From: Alphaproteobacteria bacterium
Lineage (GTDB): Bacteria; Pseudomonadota; Alphaproteobacteria; Sneathiellales; Sneathiellaceae
Assembly: GCA_006226265.1 (NCBI GenBank)
Contig: SBHH01000038.1
Span: forward strand, 1-15,834
Length of the DNA: 15,834 nt
Direction: 5' to 3'
The stretch's first letter is position 1. Every line of letters begins with the position of its first letter. Position numbers and translations under genes: made by a program. The notes beneath the pieces were generated by a model. It worked only from the letters and a program-made list of their open reading frames with translations. It made no database searches and had not been told where the DNA came from. Of this stretch, positions 1 to 7,984 are shown one piece after another.

Positions 1-1894
1 CGAAATTGCGCTGCATCCAGTCGGCGGAGGAAATGAAGACCTTCGCGTTCGGCGAGGGCATCTTCTCGCCATTGCCGAAACAGACAATGCGCGAATGTTC
101 CAGGAACCGGCCGACAATACTTTTTACCTGGATATTTTCCGACAGACCCTTGATGCCGGGCCGGAGGCAGCAGATGCCGCGGATCACCAGGCGGATATCG
201 ACGCCCGCATTGCTCGCCCGGTAGAGCGCATCAATGATTGTCGGATCGACAAGCGCGTTCAGCTTCGCCCAGATCGAGGCAGGCTTTCCGGCACGCGCAA
301 ACTCAGCCTCCCGGTCGATCATCTCGATCAGGGAATTCCGCAGACTGTAGGGCGACAGGATCAATTTCCTAAGGCCTTTCGGTTTCGCATATCCCGTGAT
401 GTAATTGAACATCAGCGAGACATCTTTTGCGAGATCCGGATCGTCGGTAAAGAGTGACAAATCGGAATAGATCAGTGCATTGACCGGATGATAGTTGCCG
501 GTGCCGAAATGCATATAGGTCTTTAGCCCCTCGCCTTCGCGGCGGACCGCCACCGAAACTTTTGCATGGGTCTTGAGATCGATGAAGCCATAGATGACCT
601 GCGCGCCTGCGCGTTCCAGATCGCGGGCCCATTTGATATTCGCAGCCTCGTCGAAACGGGCCTTCAGCTCAATGAGAGCAGTGACGGATTTGCCCGCTTC
701 CGCCGCCTCAATGAGGGCGTTGACGACCGGTGAGTTGGGAGAGGTGCGGTACAATGTATGCTTGATGGCAACTACATTGGGATCGGCCGCCGCCTGTCTC
801 AGGAAATGCACCACCACGTCGAAGCTCTCATAGGGGTGATGAACGATGAAGTCCTTGGTGCTGATGGCCGCAAAAATATCTCCACCGCTTTCGCGTACGC
901 GTTCCGGATAGCGCGGGGTATAGGGCTGGAAACAGAGATCGGGACGTTCGGGCGTGATCAGTTGCTGGGTATCCGAGAGTCCGAGGATGCCGTCGACCGT
1001 CATGATGGCCCGCCGGTCGAGCACGAGCTCGGCGACCAGAAAATCAATGAAATCCTGCGGCATTTCCTTGTTGACCTTCAGGCGGATGACGCTGCCGCGG
1101 CGGCGGCGTTTCAGCGCTGTCTCGAACAGGCGGGCAAGGTCTTCCGCTTCTTCCTCCACTTCGATATCGCTATCGCGGACGATGCGGAACAATCCCTGGC
1201 CTGCGACGGAATATCCCGGAAACAGATGGTCGAGGAACATAGTGACGATATTTTCAAGGCTGACAAAGCGAATATCGGTCCCCGGAAGCTTCACGAAACG
1301 GTCCAGCGTCTGCGGCAACAGAAGAAGGGCTTTCAGCTTCCGCTCGTCATTTTTCCGGACCAGTTCCATCAGCATGCCGAAGCCGAGGTTCTGGATGAAG
1401 GGGAACGGATGCGCAGGATCTAGCGCCATGGGCGTCAGCACCGGATAGATCTGTTCCTGAAAATACTGTTCCAGCCATTCGCGTTCATCTGGTTTCACGT
1501 CATTGGGCGAAAGAACCGAAATTCCGGCGGCCCGCATTTCTTTCAGCAGGCTTTTCCATTGCTTCTGCTGCCGATCGATCAGGCGGCGCGCCTTCTCATC
1601 GACCTGCTCCAGCTGTTGCGCGGGCGTCAGGCCATCTTCGCTCACGGCCTTGATGCGGGCCTTGATCTGGCCCCATAGTCCGGCGACGCGGACCATGTAA
1701 AATTCGTCAAGGTTAGTGGCGGAAATGGACAGGAAGCGAAGCCGTTCAAGGAGTGGATGGGCGCGGTTGGCGCTTTCCTCCAAGACCCTTCCGTTAAAGG
1801 AAAGCCAGGACAGTTCGCGGTTGATGAACCGCGCCGGGCTTTCCAGAAGTGCCTCGGTCGGCCCCTGTTCTTCTTCTATGGACTGCATCGACAT
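1..1894 (-). CDS. ppk: Polyphosphate kinase 1, C-terminus beyond window
   Basis: PPK1 reversibly transfers the terminal phosphate of ATP to inorganic polyphosphate. About 631 codons are visible; the family usually has roughly 690-740, so some 60-110 C-terminal residues lie left of position 1. The N-terminal motif [12 protein letters not shown] begins near residue 23. The autophosphorylated catalytic histidine sits in YMHFGTGNY (His462), and the second conserved histidine in [14 protein letters not shown] (His600). The visible part ends in [10 protein letters not shown], which normally runs on into the conserved D-R-R-V-E stretch. The start is ATG 1894, with an in-frame ATG at 1888 as alternative; the nearest purine-rich sequence (AAGGGG) is about 13 nt upstream, so the ribosome site is weak. 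It is the last visible gene of the block but has its own 129-nt leader with two inverted repeats, so separate regulation, possibly phosphate-responsive, is plausible. Identity is certain; regulation is inference. Confidence 0.97.
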   Translation of the reverse strand, partial: MSMQSIEEEQGPTEALLESPARFINRELSWLSFNGRVLEESANRAHPLLERLRFLSISATNLDEFYMVRVAGLWGQIKARIKAVSEDGLTPAQQLEQVDEKARRLIDRQQKQWKSLLKEMRAAGISVLSPNDVKPDEREWLEQYFQEQIYPVLTPMALDPAHPFPFIQNLGFGMLMELVRKNDERKLKALLLLPQTLDRFVKLPGTDIRFVSLENIVTMFLDHLFPGYSVAGQGLFRIVRDSDIEVEEEAEDLARLFETALKRRRRGSVIRLKVNKEMPQDFIDFLVAELVLDRRAIMTVDGILGLSDTQQLITPERPDLCFQPYTPRYPERVRESGGDIFAAISTKDFIVHHPYESFDVVVHFLRQAAADPNVVAIKHTLYRTSPNSPVVNALIEAAEAGKSVTALIELKARFDEAANIKWARDLERAGAQVIYGFIDLKTHAKVSVAVRREGEGLKTYMHFGTGNYHPVNALIYSDLSLFTDDPDLAKDVSLMFNYITGYAKPKGLRKLILSPYSLRNSLIEMIDREAEFARAGKPASIWAKLNALVDPTIIDALYRASNAGVDIRLVIRGICCLRPGIKGLSENIQVKSIVGRFLEHSRIVCFGNGEKMPSPNAKVFISSADWMQRNF

Positions 1895-1928
1895 GATACG
1901 TTACTTGCCCCTTCCCGTTTCCGTTTCA

Positions 1929-1949
1929 AGATCCGAGCATAGCGGATCT
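1929..1949. repeat. Perfect 7-bp inverted repeat in ppk leader
   Basis: The arms AGATCCG and CGGATCT are separated by seven bases (AGCATAG). It lies 35-55 nt upstream of the ppk start. In the ppk mRNA it could fold as a hairpin, but no T-run follows, so it is not an intrinsic terminator. It could be an operator half of a larger site together with the neighbouring repeat at 1951-1968. Function unknown. Confidence 0.5.
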
Positions 1950-1950
1950 A

Positions 1951-1970
1951 TGTCACCGATTTGTGACAAA
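1951..1970. promoter_or_regulatory. Palindromic candidate operator / degenerate Pho box before ppk
   Basis: TGTCAC and GTGACA form a perfect palindrome with a 6-nt centre (CGATTT), 57-74 nt upstream of the ppk start. Read on the ppk strand it begins TTGTCAC followed by the AT-rich spacer AAAT, which resembles one Pho-box half-site (consensus CTGTCAT); the next seven bases match that consensus at only 4 of 7 positions. It may be a dimeric repressor or activator operator, or a degenerate PhoB site. The dyad is seen directly; any regulator is inference. Confidence 0.4.
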
Positions 1971-2023
1971 CGACGGGAAAATCCACTCAACCGGCCTCAG
2001 CCTGGCAGAAATTTGTTAAAAAG

Positions 2024-2461
2024 TCATTCCACGCGGGTCCAAACCTGCGATTTGCAAAAGAAAAGGACACAGCCTTTCACATCGAGCTTGTCCGTGCCGT
2101 CAAGTTCCATGCTGGAGCCATAGGTCTTGCCATCTTCAGGATTGTATATCTCCCCGTCATCCCAGCCGCCCTTGCCATCCTTCACGAAACCCGACAACAG
2201 TTTAAGCCCGATGATGGGGCGCTTGCGAAGCTCGGCATCGGTGTTGTTCTTATCCAGCTTCGGCTTGCCTTCGTCATCATTCGGCTCTTTCAGCCAGATG
2301 ATCCTGCCACAGAGCTTATCCCCGCAAAGCTCTATTTTTACGTGACTTTTATTCTCCACCGTTGACCAGACACCGGTTGCATCCGCCGCATGGGCGGTGG
2401 CCGAGAAGAAAAGCCCGACGGCCAGCATTGCTAGAAAAGAATAATCTGTCCGAACGCGCAT
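2024..2461 (-). CDS. Exported DUF2147 family protein
   Basis: This 145-residue protein has a Sec signal peptide (charged MRVRTDY start, hydrophobic core at about residues 8-21, likely cleavage at AHA before residue 26). The mature part begins ATGVW and contains CGDKLCG and GGWDDGEIYNPEDGKTY, both typical of DUF2147, small periplasmic or surface beta-rich proteins of unknown biochemical role. Four cysteines (46, 51, 131, 136) occur as two close pairs, compatible with disulfides in the periplasm. I chose ATG 2461 rather than a longer in-frame start because it begins exactly at the signal peptide and is preceded by GAAAGGGG; the longer form would overlap the SDR gene. It starts 38 nt after the SDR stop, so it may be cotranscribed, although the AT-rich gap (TTATAAAAGAATTATC) could hold a promoter. 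The family assignment is good; the function is unknown. Confidence 0.9.
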   Translation of the reverse strand: MRVRTDYSFLAMLAVGLFFSATAHAADATGVWSTVENKSHVKIELCGDKLCGRIIWLKEPNDDEGKPKLDKNNTDAELRKRPIIGLKLLSGFVKDGKGGWDDGEIYNPEDGKTYGSSMELDGTDKLDVKGCVLFFCKSQVWTRVE

Positions 2462-2499
2462 GACCCCTTTCGTCCCTGACGTACAGCTTGATAATTCTT

Positions 2500-3279
2500 T
2501 TATAATGTACCGGGGAAAGCGCCGCCGTCCAAGAGGATATTCTGCCCCGTGATATAGCCCGCCTTGTCGCTGCAAAGGAAGGCGCAGGCCGCGCCAAACT
2601 CCTCCGCTGTGCCGAAGCGCCCCGCGGGATTGGTTGCGGCGCGTTCTTTCCGGACTTCCTCGATCGAGACGCCGCGCGCTTTCGAGACCGCCTCGAAATT
2701 TCCGCGCAGGCGGTCGGTATCGAACGGCCCCGGCAGCAGCGCATTGATGGTCACATTGTCGATCACTGTTTTCCGGGCGATCCCGGCGACAAAACCGGTC
2801 AGCCCGGCACGCGCACCGTTAGAGAGGCCAAGGATATCGATGGGCGCCTTGACGGCACTCGACGTGATATTGACCACACGCCCGAATTTCCGTGCTCTCA
2901 TGCCATCGACCACGGCCTTGATCAGCTCGATCGGGGTCAGCATGTTGGCATTGAGTGCCTTGTTCCAGTCATCAAGCGTCCAGTCGTGATAATCGCCGGG
3001 CGGCGGGCCGCCTGCGTTATTGACAAGGATATCCGGGGCCGGACAGGCGGCCAGCACTTTGTCGCGGCCCTCTTCCGTTGTGATATCGCCTGCTATGGCC
3101 TTCACCTCCACGCTTGAGTTTTTGCGGATATCGGCGGCGGTCTGTTCCAGTGTTTCCCTGGTTCGTGCCGTGATCACGAGGTTGACGCCTTCTGCGGCAA
3201 GCGCCTCGGCGCAGCCCCGGCCGAGCCCCTTGCTGGAGGCGCAGACAATTGCCCATTTCCCTGAAATTCCCAAATCCAT
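2500..3279 (-). CDS. SDR-fold protein with non-canonical active site (BKR-like)
   Basis: The 259 residues have a short-chain dehydrogenase/reductase Rossmann fold: the nucleotide loop is CASSKGLG (13-20) instead of TGxxxGxG, NNAGG is at 87-91, the strand-5 NITSS at 137-141, and the C-terminal GQNILLDGG at 245-253 is typical of the family. With Ser140 as the catalytic serine, the positions that should be Tyr (+13) and Lys (+17) are Ser153 and Arg157. This matches a known subgroup annotated as 3-oxoacyl-ACP-reductase-like SDRs that deviate in both the cofactor motif and the catalytic tetrad. Whether it is a dehydrogenase at all cannot be told; a binding or other catalytic role is possible. It starts 4 nt after the hda stop, with AGGA about 11 nt before ATG, so translation is probably linked to hda. 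Substrate unknown. Confidence 0.93.
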   Translation of the reverse strand: MDLGISGKWAIVCASSKGLGRGCAEALAAEGVNLVITARTRETLEQTAADIRKNSSVEVKAIAGDITTEEGRDKVLAACPAPDILVNNAGGPPPGDYHDWTLDDWNKALNANMLTPIELIKAVVDGMRARKFGRVVNITSSAVKAPIDILGLSNGARAGLTGFVAGIARKTVIDNVTINALLPGPFDTDRLRGNFEAVSKARGVSIEEVRKERAATNPAGRFGTAEEFGAACAFLCSDKAGYITGQNILLDGGAFPGTL

Positions 3280-3283
3280 CCTG

Positions 3284-3958
3284 TTATTCCTGTTCTTTCT
3301 GGAAAATATCCCGCAGCAGCGGAACGGTTACCTTTCTTTTTTTGGCAAGAGCTTCCGCATCGAGGCGGGCCACGAAATCGCGCGCCGCCGCGAAGGAGCG
3401 TTCAAGCCGCCGCGTCATATATTGGATTACATCCGGTGTCACGGCAAGCTGGCGATCGGAAAAAAGCTTCACGATCAGCGCCGCGAACAGGGCATCGTCC
3501 GGGGTTGCAATCTCGGCAACCGGCACTGTCCCGAGACGGGAGGCAAGATCGGGAAGCGAGAGGTTCCAGCGGGACGGCGCCGTGCGCGCCGTCAGAAGCA
3601 GGCTACCCCTTTTTTCCCGCACAAGATTGAAAAGATGAAACAGTGCCTTTTCATCCAGTTCCTCTTCCGCCTCTTCCAGTATCACAGAAGATGAGGAAAG
3701 GCGGGTAAGCTCTTCTATTCCGAATTTTTTTAAATCTTTGTTGGTAATCAGTTCCGCACCGCTCACCGCCTGCCAGACGGCGGCAAGATGGGTCTTGCCG
3801 GAACCTGAAGGACCCGCAAGCAGCAGGCAATGGCCCGGCCAGTCCGGCCAGCGATCGATCCAGGCGACGGCCTCCGCATTGCTGTCAGTGACAAGGAAGT
3901 CATCCCTCCCCATGGCAGGCCTGAAGGATAAATCAAATGGAATTTGAGTGGCTTGCAT
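3284..3958 (-). CDS. hdaA: DnaA-homologous regulator of replication initiation, HdaA type
   Basis: HdaA works with the DNA-loaded sliding clamp to stimulate ATP hydrolysis by DnaA and so prevents re-initiation of chromosome replication. The 224-residue protein opens with QIPFDL (residues 5-10), which fits the clamp-binding motif at the N-terminus of this family. It then has an AAA+ module with Walker A GPSGSGKT (49-56), a Walker B-like strand SVILEEAEEE (91-100), a sensor-1 strand LLLTART, and an arginine in LASRLG (Arg141) at the expected finger position. The C-terminal helices are the short lid; there is no DnaA domain IV for DNA binding. The Walker B acidic pair reads Glu-Glu rather than the usual Asp-containing pair. 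The start is supported by GAGGT about 7 nt upstream. It lies 8 nt after the permease gene and 4 nt before the SDR gene. Confidence 0.93.
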   Translation of the reverse strand: MQATQIPFDLSFRPAMGRDDFLVTDSNAEAVAWIDRWPDWPGHCLLLAGPSGSGKTHLAAVWQAVSGAELITNKDLKKFGIEELTRLSSSSVILEEAEEELDEKALFHLFNLVREKRGSLLLTARTAPSRWNLSLPDLASRLGTVPVAEIATPDDALFAALIVKLFSDRQLAVTPDVIQYMTRRLERSFAAARDFVARLDAEALAKKRKVTVPLLRDIFQKEQE

Positions 3959-3966
3959 GATTTACC

Positions 3967-5058
3967 TCAAGTTCCACCCAAGTCCATGTCATCTTCCGGC
4001 GGTTCCGGACCATAAAGCGGGCTATGAAGATACTGGTGGATTGCAAAGCGGCTGAGGACACCGACCACGGCGGCCATCGGCACGGCCACGAGAACGCCGA
4101 CGAAACCGAACAATGCGCCGCCGGCCAGCAGGCCGAACATGACCCAGACCGGATGTAGCCCGACTTTTTCACCAACAAGGTTCGGGGTCAGGACATATCC
4201 CTCCAGCACCTGGCCGATGGCGAAAATGCCGCCGACCACGGCAATCATGACATAATCGGGATAGAACTGGATGATCGCCACTCCGACCGAGGCAATGCCG
4301 CCGATAATCGCGCCGACAAAGGGAATGAAGGAGATCAGTCCCGTTACGATGCCGATCACAAGACCGAATTCAAGGCCGGAGAGCATCAGGGCAATACCGT
4401 AATAGGCGGCGAGGATCAGGCAGACACTGGCCTGTCCGCGCACGAACCCTGCCAGTACCTTGTCGATATCGCGGGCGATGCCGCGGATATGCCCCGCGTT
4501 TTTGCGGGGCAGCCAGCTATCGACCTTGGCGACGATATGGTCCCAGTCACGAAGAAGATAGAAGGCGACCACCGGCGTAATCACCAGCAAGGTCACCATA
4601 TTGACGACGGCCAGCCCACCGCCGACGATATTTTGCGACAGCGTGCCGAGGTTCTTCACCATTTCTCCGCCATATTCGCTGACCGCTTTCTTGAACTGAT
4701 CTTCCGATTTCCAGTCCGGCATATCGACGAAGCGGTTGATGAGCGGCACGACAAAATCATGTATATTATCAATATATCCCGGTAACCGTTTGAAAAGACC
4801 AACAATCTGATCAATAAGAATAGGTACGAGAAGGACAATGGCGATGACGACGATGACAACGAACAGGCCGATAATCAACGAGGTTGCGGTGGAGCGGCCA
4901 AGGCCCTTTTCCTCCAGCCGGTCGGCGACGGGATCGAGGAAATAGGCGACCGCCATACCGAGGACGAAGGGCAGCAGTACATTGCCGAGCAAAAACAGGA
5001 ACAGGATGAAGGCGAGCGCCGCGATCACCCAGAATTTCACTTGCTGCCGTAATGTCAT
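3967..5058 (-). CDS. AI-2E/PerM family membrane protein
   Basis: This 363-residue integral membrane protein belongs to the AI-2E transporter (PerM/UPF0118) family. Two N-terminal hydrophobic segments (about 9-40) and a long third segment (about 57-85) precede a soluble stretch (about 86-150). A further set of segments follows, including SFIPFVGAIIGG, a loop with VLTPNLVGEKVGLHPVWV, and a final glycine-rich helix, all characteristic of the family. Members have been linked to export of signalling molecules and to Na+(Li+)/H+ antiport, so the substrate here cannot be assigned. The tail is acidic and proline-rich. The start ATG has a strong GGAGG about 5 nt upstream. It follows the CDP-alcohol phosphotransferase gene by 27 nt and precedes hda by 8 nt, so it is very likely cotranscribed. 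An AT-rich pocket lies at 4751-4830. Confidence 0.95.
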   Translation of the reverse strand: MTLRQQVKFWVIAALAFILFLFLLGNVLLPFVLGMAVAYFLDPVADRLEEKGLGRSTATSLIIGLFVVIVVIAIVLLVPILIDQIVGLFKRLPGYIDNIHDFVVPLINRFVDMPDWKSEDQFKKAVSEYGGEMVKNLGTLSQNIVGGGLAVVNMVTLLVITPVVAFYLLRDWDHIVAKVDSWLPRKNAGHIRGIARDIDKVLAGFVRGQASVCLILAAYYGIALMLSGLEFGLVIGIVTGLISFIPFVGAIIGGIASVGVAIIQFYPDYVMIAVVGGIFAIGQVLEGYVLTPNLVGEKVGLHPVWVMFGLLAGGALFGFVGVLVAVPMAAVVGVLSRFAIHQYLHSPLYGPEPPEDDMDLGGT

Positions 5059-5085
5059 GCTTCCTCCCGCCCTTTTCTTCTCCGC

Positions 5086-5625
5086 TCAGGCGTTCTGACC
5101 ATTTTGCCGTGCCCATTGAAGTATATAGCTCACTCCTGACAATACGGTGGTCAGGCCGACAATGAAAACGCTAATTGAAATAAGCCCGCCGATGCCATGG
5201 AAATCGAACCCCTGATTGCCGAGCACAAGGGCGGCCAGGCCGATCTGGCAGAAGGTATTGAGCTTGCTGACTTGCGAGGGTACGATCTCCACCTTGAAAC
5301 CGAGCACTGACGTAAAAAGAATGCCGCCGACAATCAGAATATCGCGGCTCACCACGAGAATGACAAGCCAGTTCGGCAGCTCTCCCTGTACGCCGAGCGT
5401 CACATAGATCGAGACGAGCAGGATCTTGTCCGCCAGCGGATCGAGATAGGTGCCAAGCGGCGTTACGAGGTTGAAATGCTTGGCGATCATTCCGTCAAGG
5501 GCGTCCGAGGCGCCCGCAAGCAGGAAAACGATAAAGGCTGCATACATCTGCCCGGCAAGGATCAACCAGACGATGACCGGCACCAGGATCATACGGATCA
5601 GGGTGATGCTGTTCGGAATATTCAC
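5086..5625 (-). CDS. CDP-alcohol phosphatidyltransferase (PgsA-like)
   Basis: Membrane enzyme that transfers a phosphatidyl group from CDP-diacylglycerol to an alcohol. With the chosen start it has 179 residues. The signature D-x2-D-G-x2-A-x9-G-x3-D-x3-D is complete: Asp41, Asp44, Gly45, Ala48, Gly58, Asp62, Asp66; the residue after Ala, often Arg, is Lys49. Several hydrophobic segments surround it. I chose GTG 5625 because VNIPNSITLIR matches the conserved beginning of PgsA-like proteins and AGGG lies just upstream; an ATG at 5709 in the same frame would add 28 hydrophilic residues and overlap the preceding gene. Glycerol-3-phosphate is the likeliest acceptor (phosphatidylglycerophosphate synthase), but this genomic position often holds a second, less characterised paralogue, so I give no symbol. 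It starts 34 nt after the DUF2066 stop. Confidence 0.92.
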   Translation of the reverse strand: MNIPNSITLIRMILVPVIVWLILAGQMYAAFIVFLLAGASDALDGMIAKHFNLVTPLGTYLDPLADKILLVSIYVTLGVQGELPNWLVILVVSRDILIVGGILFTSVLGFKVEIVPSQVSKLNTFCQIGLAALVLGNQGFDFHGIGGLISISVFIVGLTTVLSGVSYILQWARQNGQNA

Positions 5626-5659
5626 GGGCCCTATCCGGTGGATAAAACAAGGACGGGGG

Positions 5660-6835
5660 TCATTGCTCTGCGCCGGCGGTCGCCGGATCGAGGGTCCAGT
5701 AGCCGTCATGCTGGACGAGTGTGAGATCCTTCTGTGCGAGCGAGGTCGTCAGTTTGTCAATGCTGCCAATGAAGGTGATGTACCAGAACGCCTCCCCGAC
5801 CGAGAGGTCCTTGACGCGGGTTTCACTAACGGCGGCAAGGTTGCCGACCTTGTCCTGAATGCCGAGCCAGTTCTTGAGGCTGCTAACCTTCGTCGTGACG
5901 GCAAGTGTGGTTTCGGTACTGAAATCGAGCACGGTCTTGCGCTTCCAGTCTTCCTGCATCTTGCCGAGCAGATCGAAAATCGCGCCCTGCATCAACTTTT
6001 GCGGATCGCTTTCGGCCTCTCCGGCGCCGCGATAACTTTCGACAACGGTCGGTTCCGTATCCGTTGCCCGCTCCCGCGTGATATCGAGAACAAGTTTTCC
6101 GTCCGTATCGGTCCGGAGTCTTGCCGCAACCACCACAACGCCCCCGGCCCCGTAAGCCTCACGGATTTTCTCAAGAGCATCTTTTTCAAGATTGAGAGCC
6201 TGGTCGACATTGATCATCTTGATATCTTCAAGATCGCCGGAGGGTACCAGTACGGGCTGCAGAAAGGTTTGCGCCCAGTCGTCGCGCATCTCGACCGGCT
6301 CCTGCGGTCTTGCGCCATAGCCCACGATATTCACCCAGACGGTGCGCCAGGGATTCGGCTCCTCCCAGAGGTAGGACCGTTCATCGGTCTCATAGACCGG
6401 CAGGATCAGAAGCGGCTTGCCGACAGATTCGGAAAAAGGCAGGGCATTCCGCCGCAAGAGGCCGCGGACGGCATCGCGTTTGAACTCGAAAGTGAGGTCG
6501 GCGAGATAGCGCTGTGCCGAGCTCCGTTCGTTCGCGACCTGGAAGGAAGAGACCAGCGGCGTGATTTCGTCATCGCTCAAATTTGGCAGATTGCTGTGAT
6601 AGGCTTTCAGAACCAGATGGCGGAGAAGAGTGCCGAAGGCCCGTCGCTGGCCGACCTCGACGGCCTTTGTGCGGGCTGCCGCCGCGGTCGAGGCCGTCTC
6701 GTCGACGGAAATGCCGCGAATGACATAAAGATTGTCATCGGCCTTCGCCGGACTTGAGAGAAACAGCATGCCAAACCCAAGAAAAATCAAGGCAAGGGCA
6801 CGCAAAAAGTTTGTAATCTGTCTCGTTTCCGTCAT
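5660..6835 (-). CDS. Exported DUF2066 domain protein
   Basis: The 391-residue protein has an N-terminal signal peptide: charged start, hydrophobic core at about residues 11-27, and a likely cleavage site after SPAKA (residue 32). The mature part begins DDNLYVIRGISVDETA and contains AAARTKAVEVGQRRAF and PLLILPVYE, which fit the DUF2066 family found beside purM in alpha- and gammaproteobacteria. No catalytic motif is recognisable; the protein is probably periplasmic or membrane-attached. It is the first gene of the leftward block and is divergent from purM, with only 66 nt between the two starts. The ribosome-binding site before ATG 6835 is poor (AGTGG). Biochemical role unknown; the genome context groups it with a lipid synthase and a membrane permease. 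Confidence 0.88.
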   Translation of the reverse strand: MTETRQITNFLRALALIFLGFGMLFLSSPAKADDNLYVIRGISVDETASTAAAARTKAVEVGQRRAFGTLLRHLVLKAYHSNLPNLSDDEITPLVSSFQVANERSSAQRYLADLTFEFKRDAVRGLLRRNALPFSESVGKPLLILPVYETDERSYLWEEPNPWRTVWVNIVGYGARPQEPVEMRDDWAQTFLQPVLVPSGDLEDIKMINVDQALNLEKDALEKIREAYGAGGVVVVAARLRTDTDGKLVLDITRERATDTEPTVVESYRGAGEAESDPQKLMQGAIFDLLGKMQEDWKRKTVLDFSTETTLAVTTKVSSLKNWLGIQDKVGNLAAVSETRVKDLSVGEAFWYITFIGSIDKLTTSLAQKDLTLVQHDGYWTLDPATAGAEQ

Positions 6836-6901
6836 TGCAAACCACTGGAAAAAAAGTATCTTGGCCCCATCATAGTCCTAAAACCGGATGCAGCATAACT
6901 T
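6836..6901. promoter_or_regulatory. Divergent promoter region between DUF2066 gene and purM
   Basis: This 66-nt spacer must drive purM to the right and the DUF2066 operon to the left. For purM the best pair is TTGCAA (6835-6840), 16 nt, TATCTT (6857-6862), each matching consensus at 4 of 6 positions. For the left operon TATGAT on the minus strand (6874-6869) is a good -10 element, but no convincing -35 lies at the right distance. The two would overlap, so mutual interference is possible. No purine-regulator site was recognised. The existence of promoters follows from the divergent layout; the elements are weak. Confidence 0.35.
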
Positions 6902-7984
6902 ATGAAGACCGATAGCTCCAAAAAAAGTTACAGTTACAAGGATGCCGGCGTAGATATCGCGGCGGGCAACTCGCTCGTCGAGGCGATCAAACCCCTTGCC
7001 GCGGCAACCAAGCGCTCTGGCGCTGACGCCGGTCTTGGCGGGTTTGGCGCTATCTTCGATCCGAAGGCGGCAGGGTTCAGGGACCCGCTCCTCGTTTCCG
7101 CGACCGACGGGGTCGGCACCAAGCTTAAAATTGCCATCGACATGAACCGTCACGGCACGATCGGCATCGATCTGGTCGCCATGTGCGTGAATGATCTGGT
7201 GGTTCAGGGGGCGGAACCGCTCTTCTTCCTCGATTACTTCGCCACCGGCGGCCTTGATGTCGCGGCGGCGCGCGAGATCATCGCCGGGATTGCGGCGGGT
7301 TGTACGGACGCGGGCTGCGCTCTCATTGGCGGTGAAACAGCGGAGATGCCGGGCATGTATGCCAAGGGCGACTACGATCTTGCGGGCTTTACGGTCGGCG
7401 CGGTGGAGCGCGACCAGCTTCTCACACCCGATAGCCTTCAGGAGGGTGACGTCCTGCTCGGCCTCGCTTCCTCCGGGCTGCATTCGAACGGATTTTCCCT
7501 CGTTCGGCGGCTGGTTGCGGATTTCAATCTCGATTACGCCGCGCCCGCCCCGTTTGATTCGGATAAAAGCCTTGGCGAGGTGCTGATCGCGCCGACCCGG
7601 ATTTACGTAAAAAGCTGCCTTGAAGCCATCCGCAAGGGCCATATCAAGGCCCTTGCCCATATCACGGGCGGCGGATTGTTCGAGAATATCCCGCGTATCC
7701 TGCCGAAATCCCTCGCGGCGGAACTGGACGCAGCCAGCTGGCCCCTGCCGCCACTTTTCAGCTGGCTGGCCGGGCTTGGTAATATCGCGCCGGAAGAGCT
7801 TGCGACCACATTCAACTGCGGCCTTGGCATGGTTGTTGCCGTTCCGGCAGACAAGGCGGCGGAGGCGGCGGGCGGTCTTCGCGCCGCCGGCGAAACGGTT
7901 TTCGAGATTGGCCGTCTGACTGCACGCAAAGCCGGTGCGGCACAGGTTATCATCAACGGGTTGGAAAAAACGTGGCAAAAGTAA
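6902..7984 (+). CDS. purM: Phosphoribosylformylglycinamidine cyclo-ligase (AIR synthetase)
   Basis: PurM converts formylglycinamidine ribonucleotide and ATP to 5-aminoimidazole ribonucleotide, the fifth step of de novo purine synthesis, in the cytoplasm. The 360 residues are close to the usual length. Family motifs appear in order: YKDAGVDI (12-19), [10 protein letters not shown] (66-75), [10 protein letters not shown] (90-99), [11 protein letters not shown] (143-153), and [13 protein letters not shown] in the second half, covering the ATP-binding and dimer regions of the PurM fold. The start ATG lacks a good Shine-Dalgarno sequence (GGATG lies about 11 nt upstream); no better start exists because [16 protein letters not shown] already matches family N-termini. 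It overlaps purN by 13 nt, a sign of translational coupling between sequential pathway enzymes. Confidence 0.98.
   Translation: MKTDSSKKSYSYKDAGVDIAAGNSLVEAIKPLAAATKRSGADAGLGGFGAIFDPKAAGFRDPLLVSATDGVGTKLKIAIDMNRHGTIGIDLVAMCVNDLVVQGAEPLFFLDYFATGGLDVAAAREIIAGIAAGCTDAGCALIGGETAEMPGMYAKGDYDLAGFTVGAVERDQLLTPDSLQEGDVLLGLASSGLHSNGFSLVRRLVADFNLDYAAPAPFDSDKSLGEVLIAPTRIYVKSCLEAIRKGHIKALAHITGGGLFENIPRILPKSLAAELDAASWPLPPLFSWLAGLGNIAPEELATTFNCGLGMVVAVPADKAAEAAGGLRAAGETVFEIGRLTARKAGAAQVIINGLEKTWQK

Noticed and set aside
758..1448. Overlapping plus-strand frames within the ppk region
   Set aside because: The minus strand carries an uninterrupted PPK1 frame with both catalytic histidines, so these are shadows.
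1951..1968. CRP/FNR binding site before ppk
   Set aside because: The dyad is TGTCAC-N6-GTGACA, whereas CRP-type sites need TGTGA-N6-TCACA; the half-sites differ in the key positions.
2462..2499. Separate promoter for the DUF2147 gene
   Set aside because: The gap contains TATAAA-like sequence, but no -35 element at a suitable distance; not strong enough to list as a feature.
5450..6757. 435-codon open frame on the plus strand
   Set aside because: It lies entirely antisense to the DUF2066 gene and the start of the phosphotransferase gene, has no recognisable domain and is Arg/Gly/Asp-rich as expected from a GC-rich shadow frame.
6878..7978. 366-codon open frame on the minus strand
   Set aside because: Exactly mirrors purM, whose motifs are unmistakable; no ribosome site or family resemblance.
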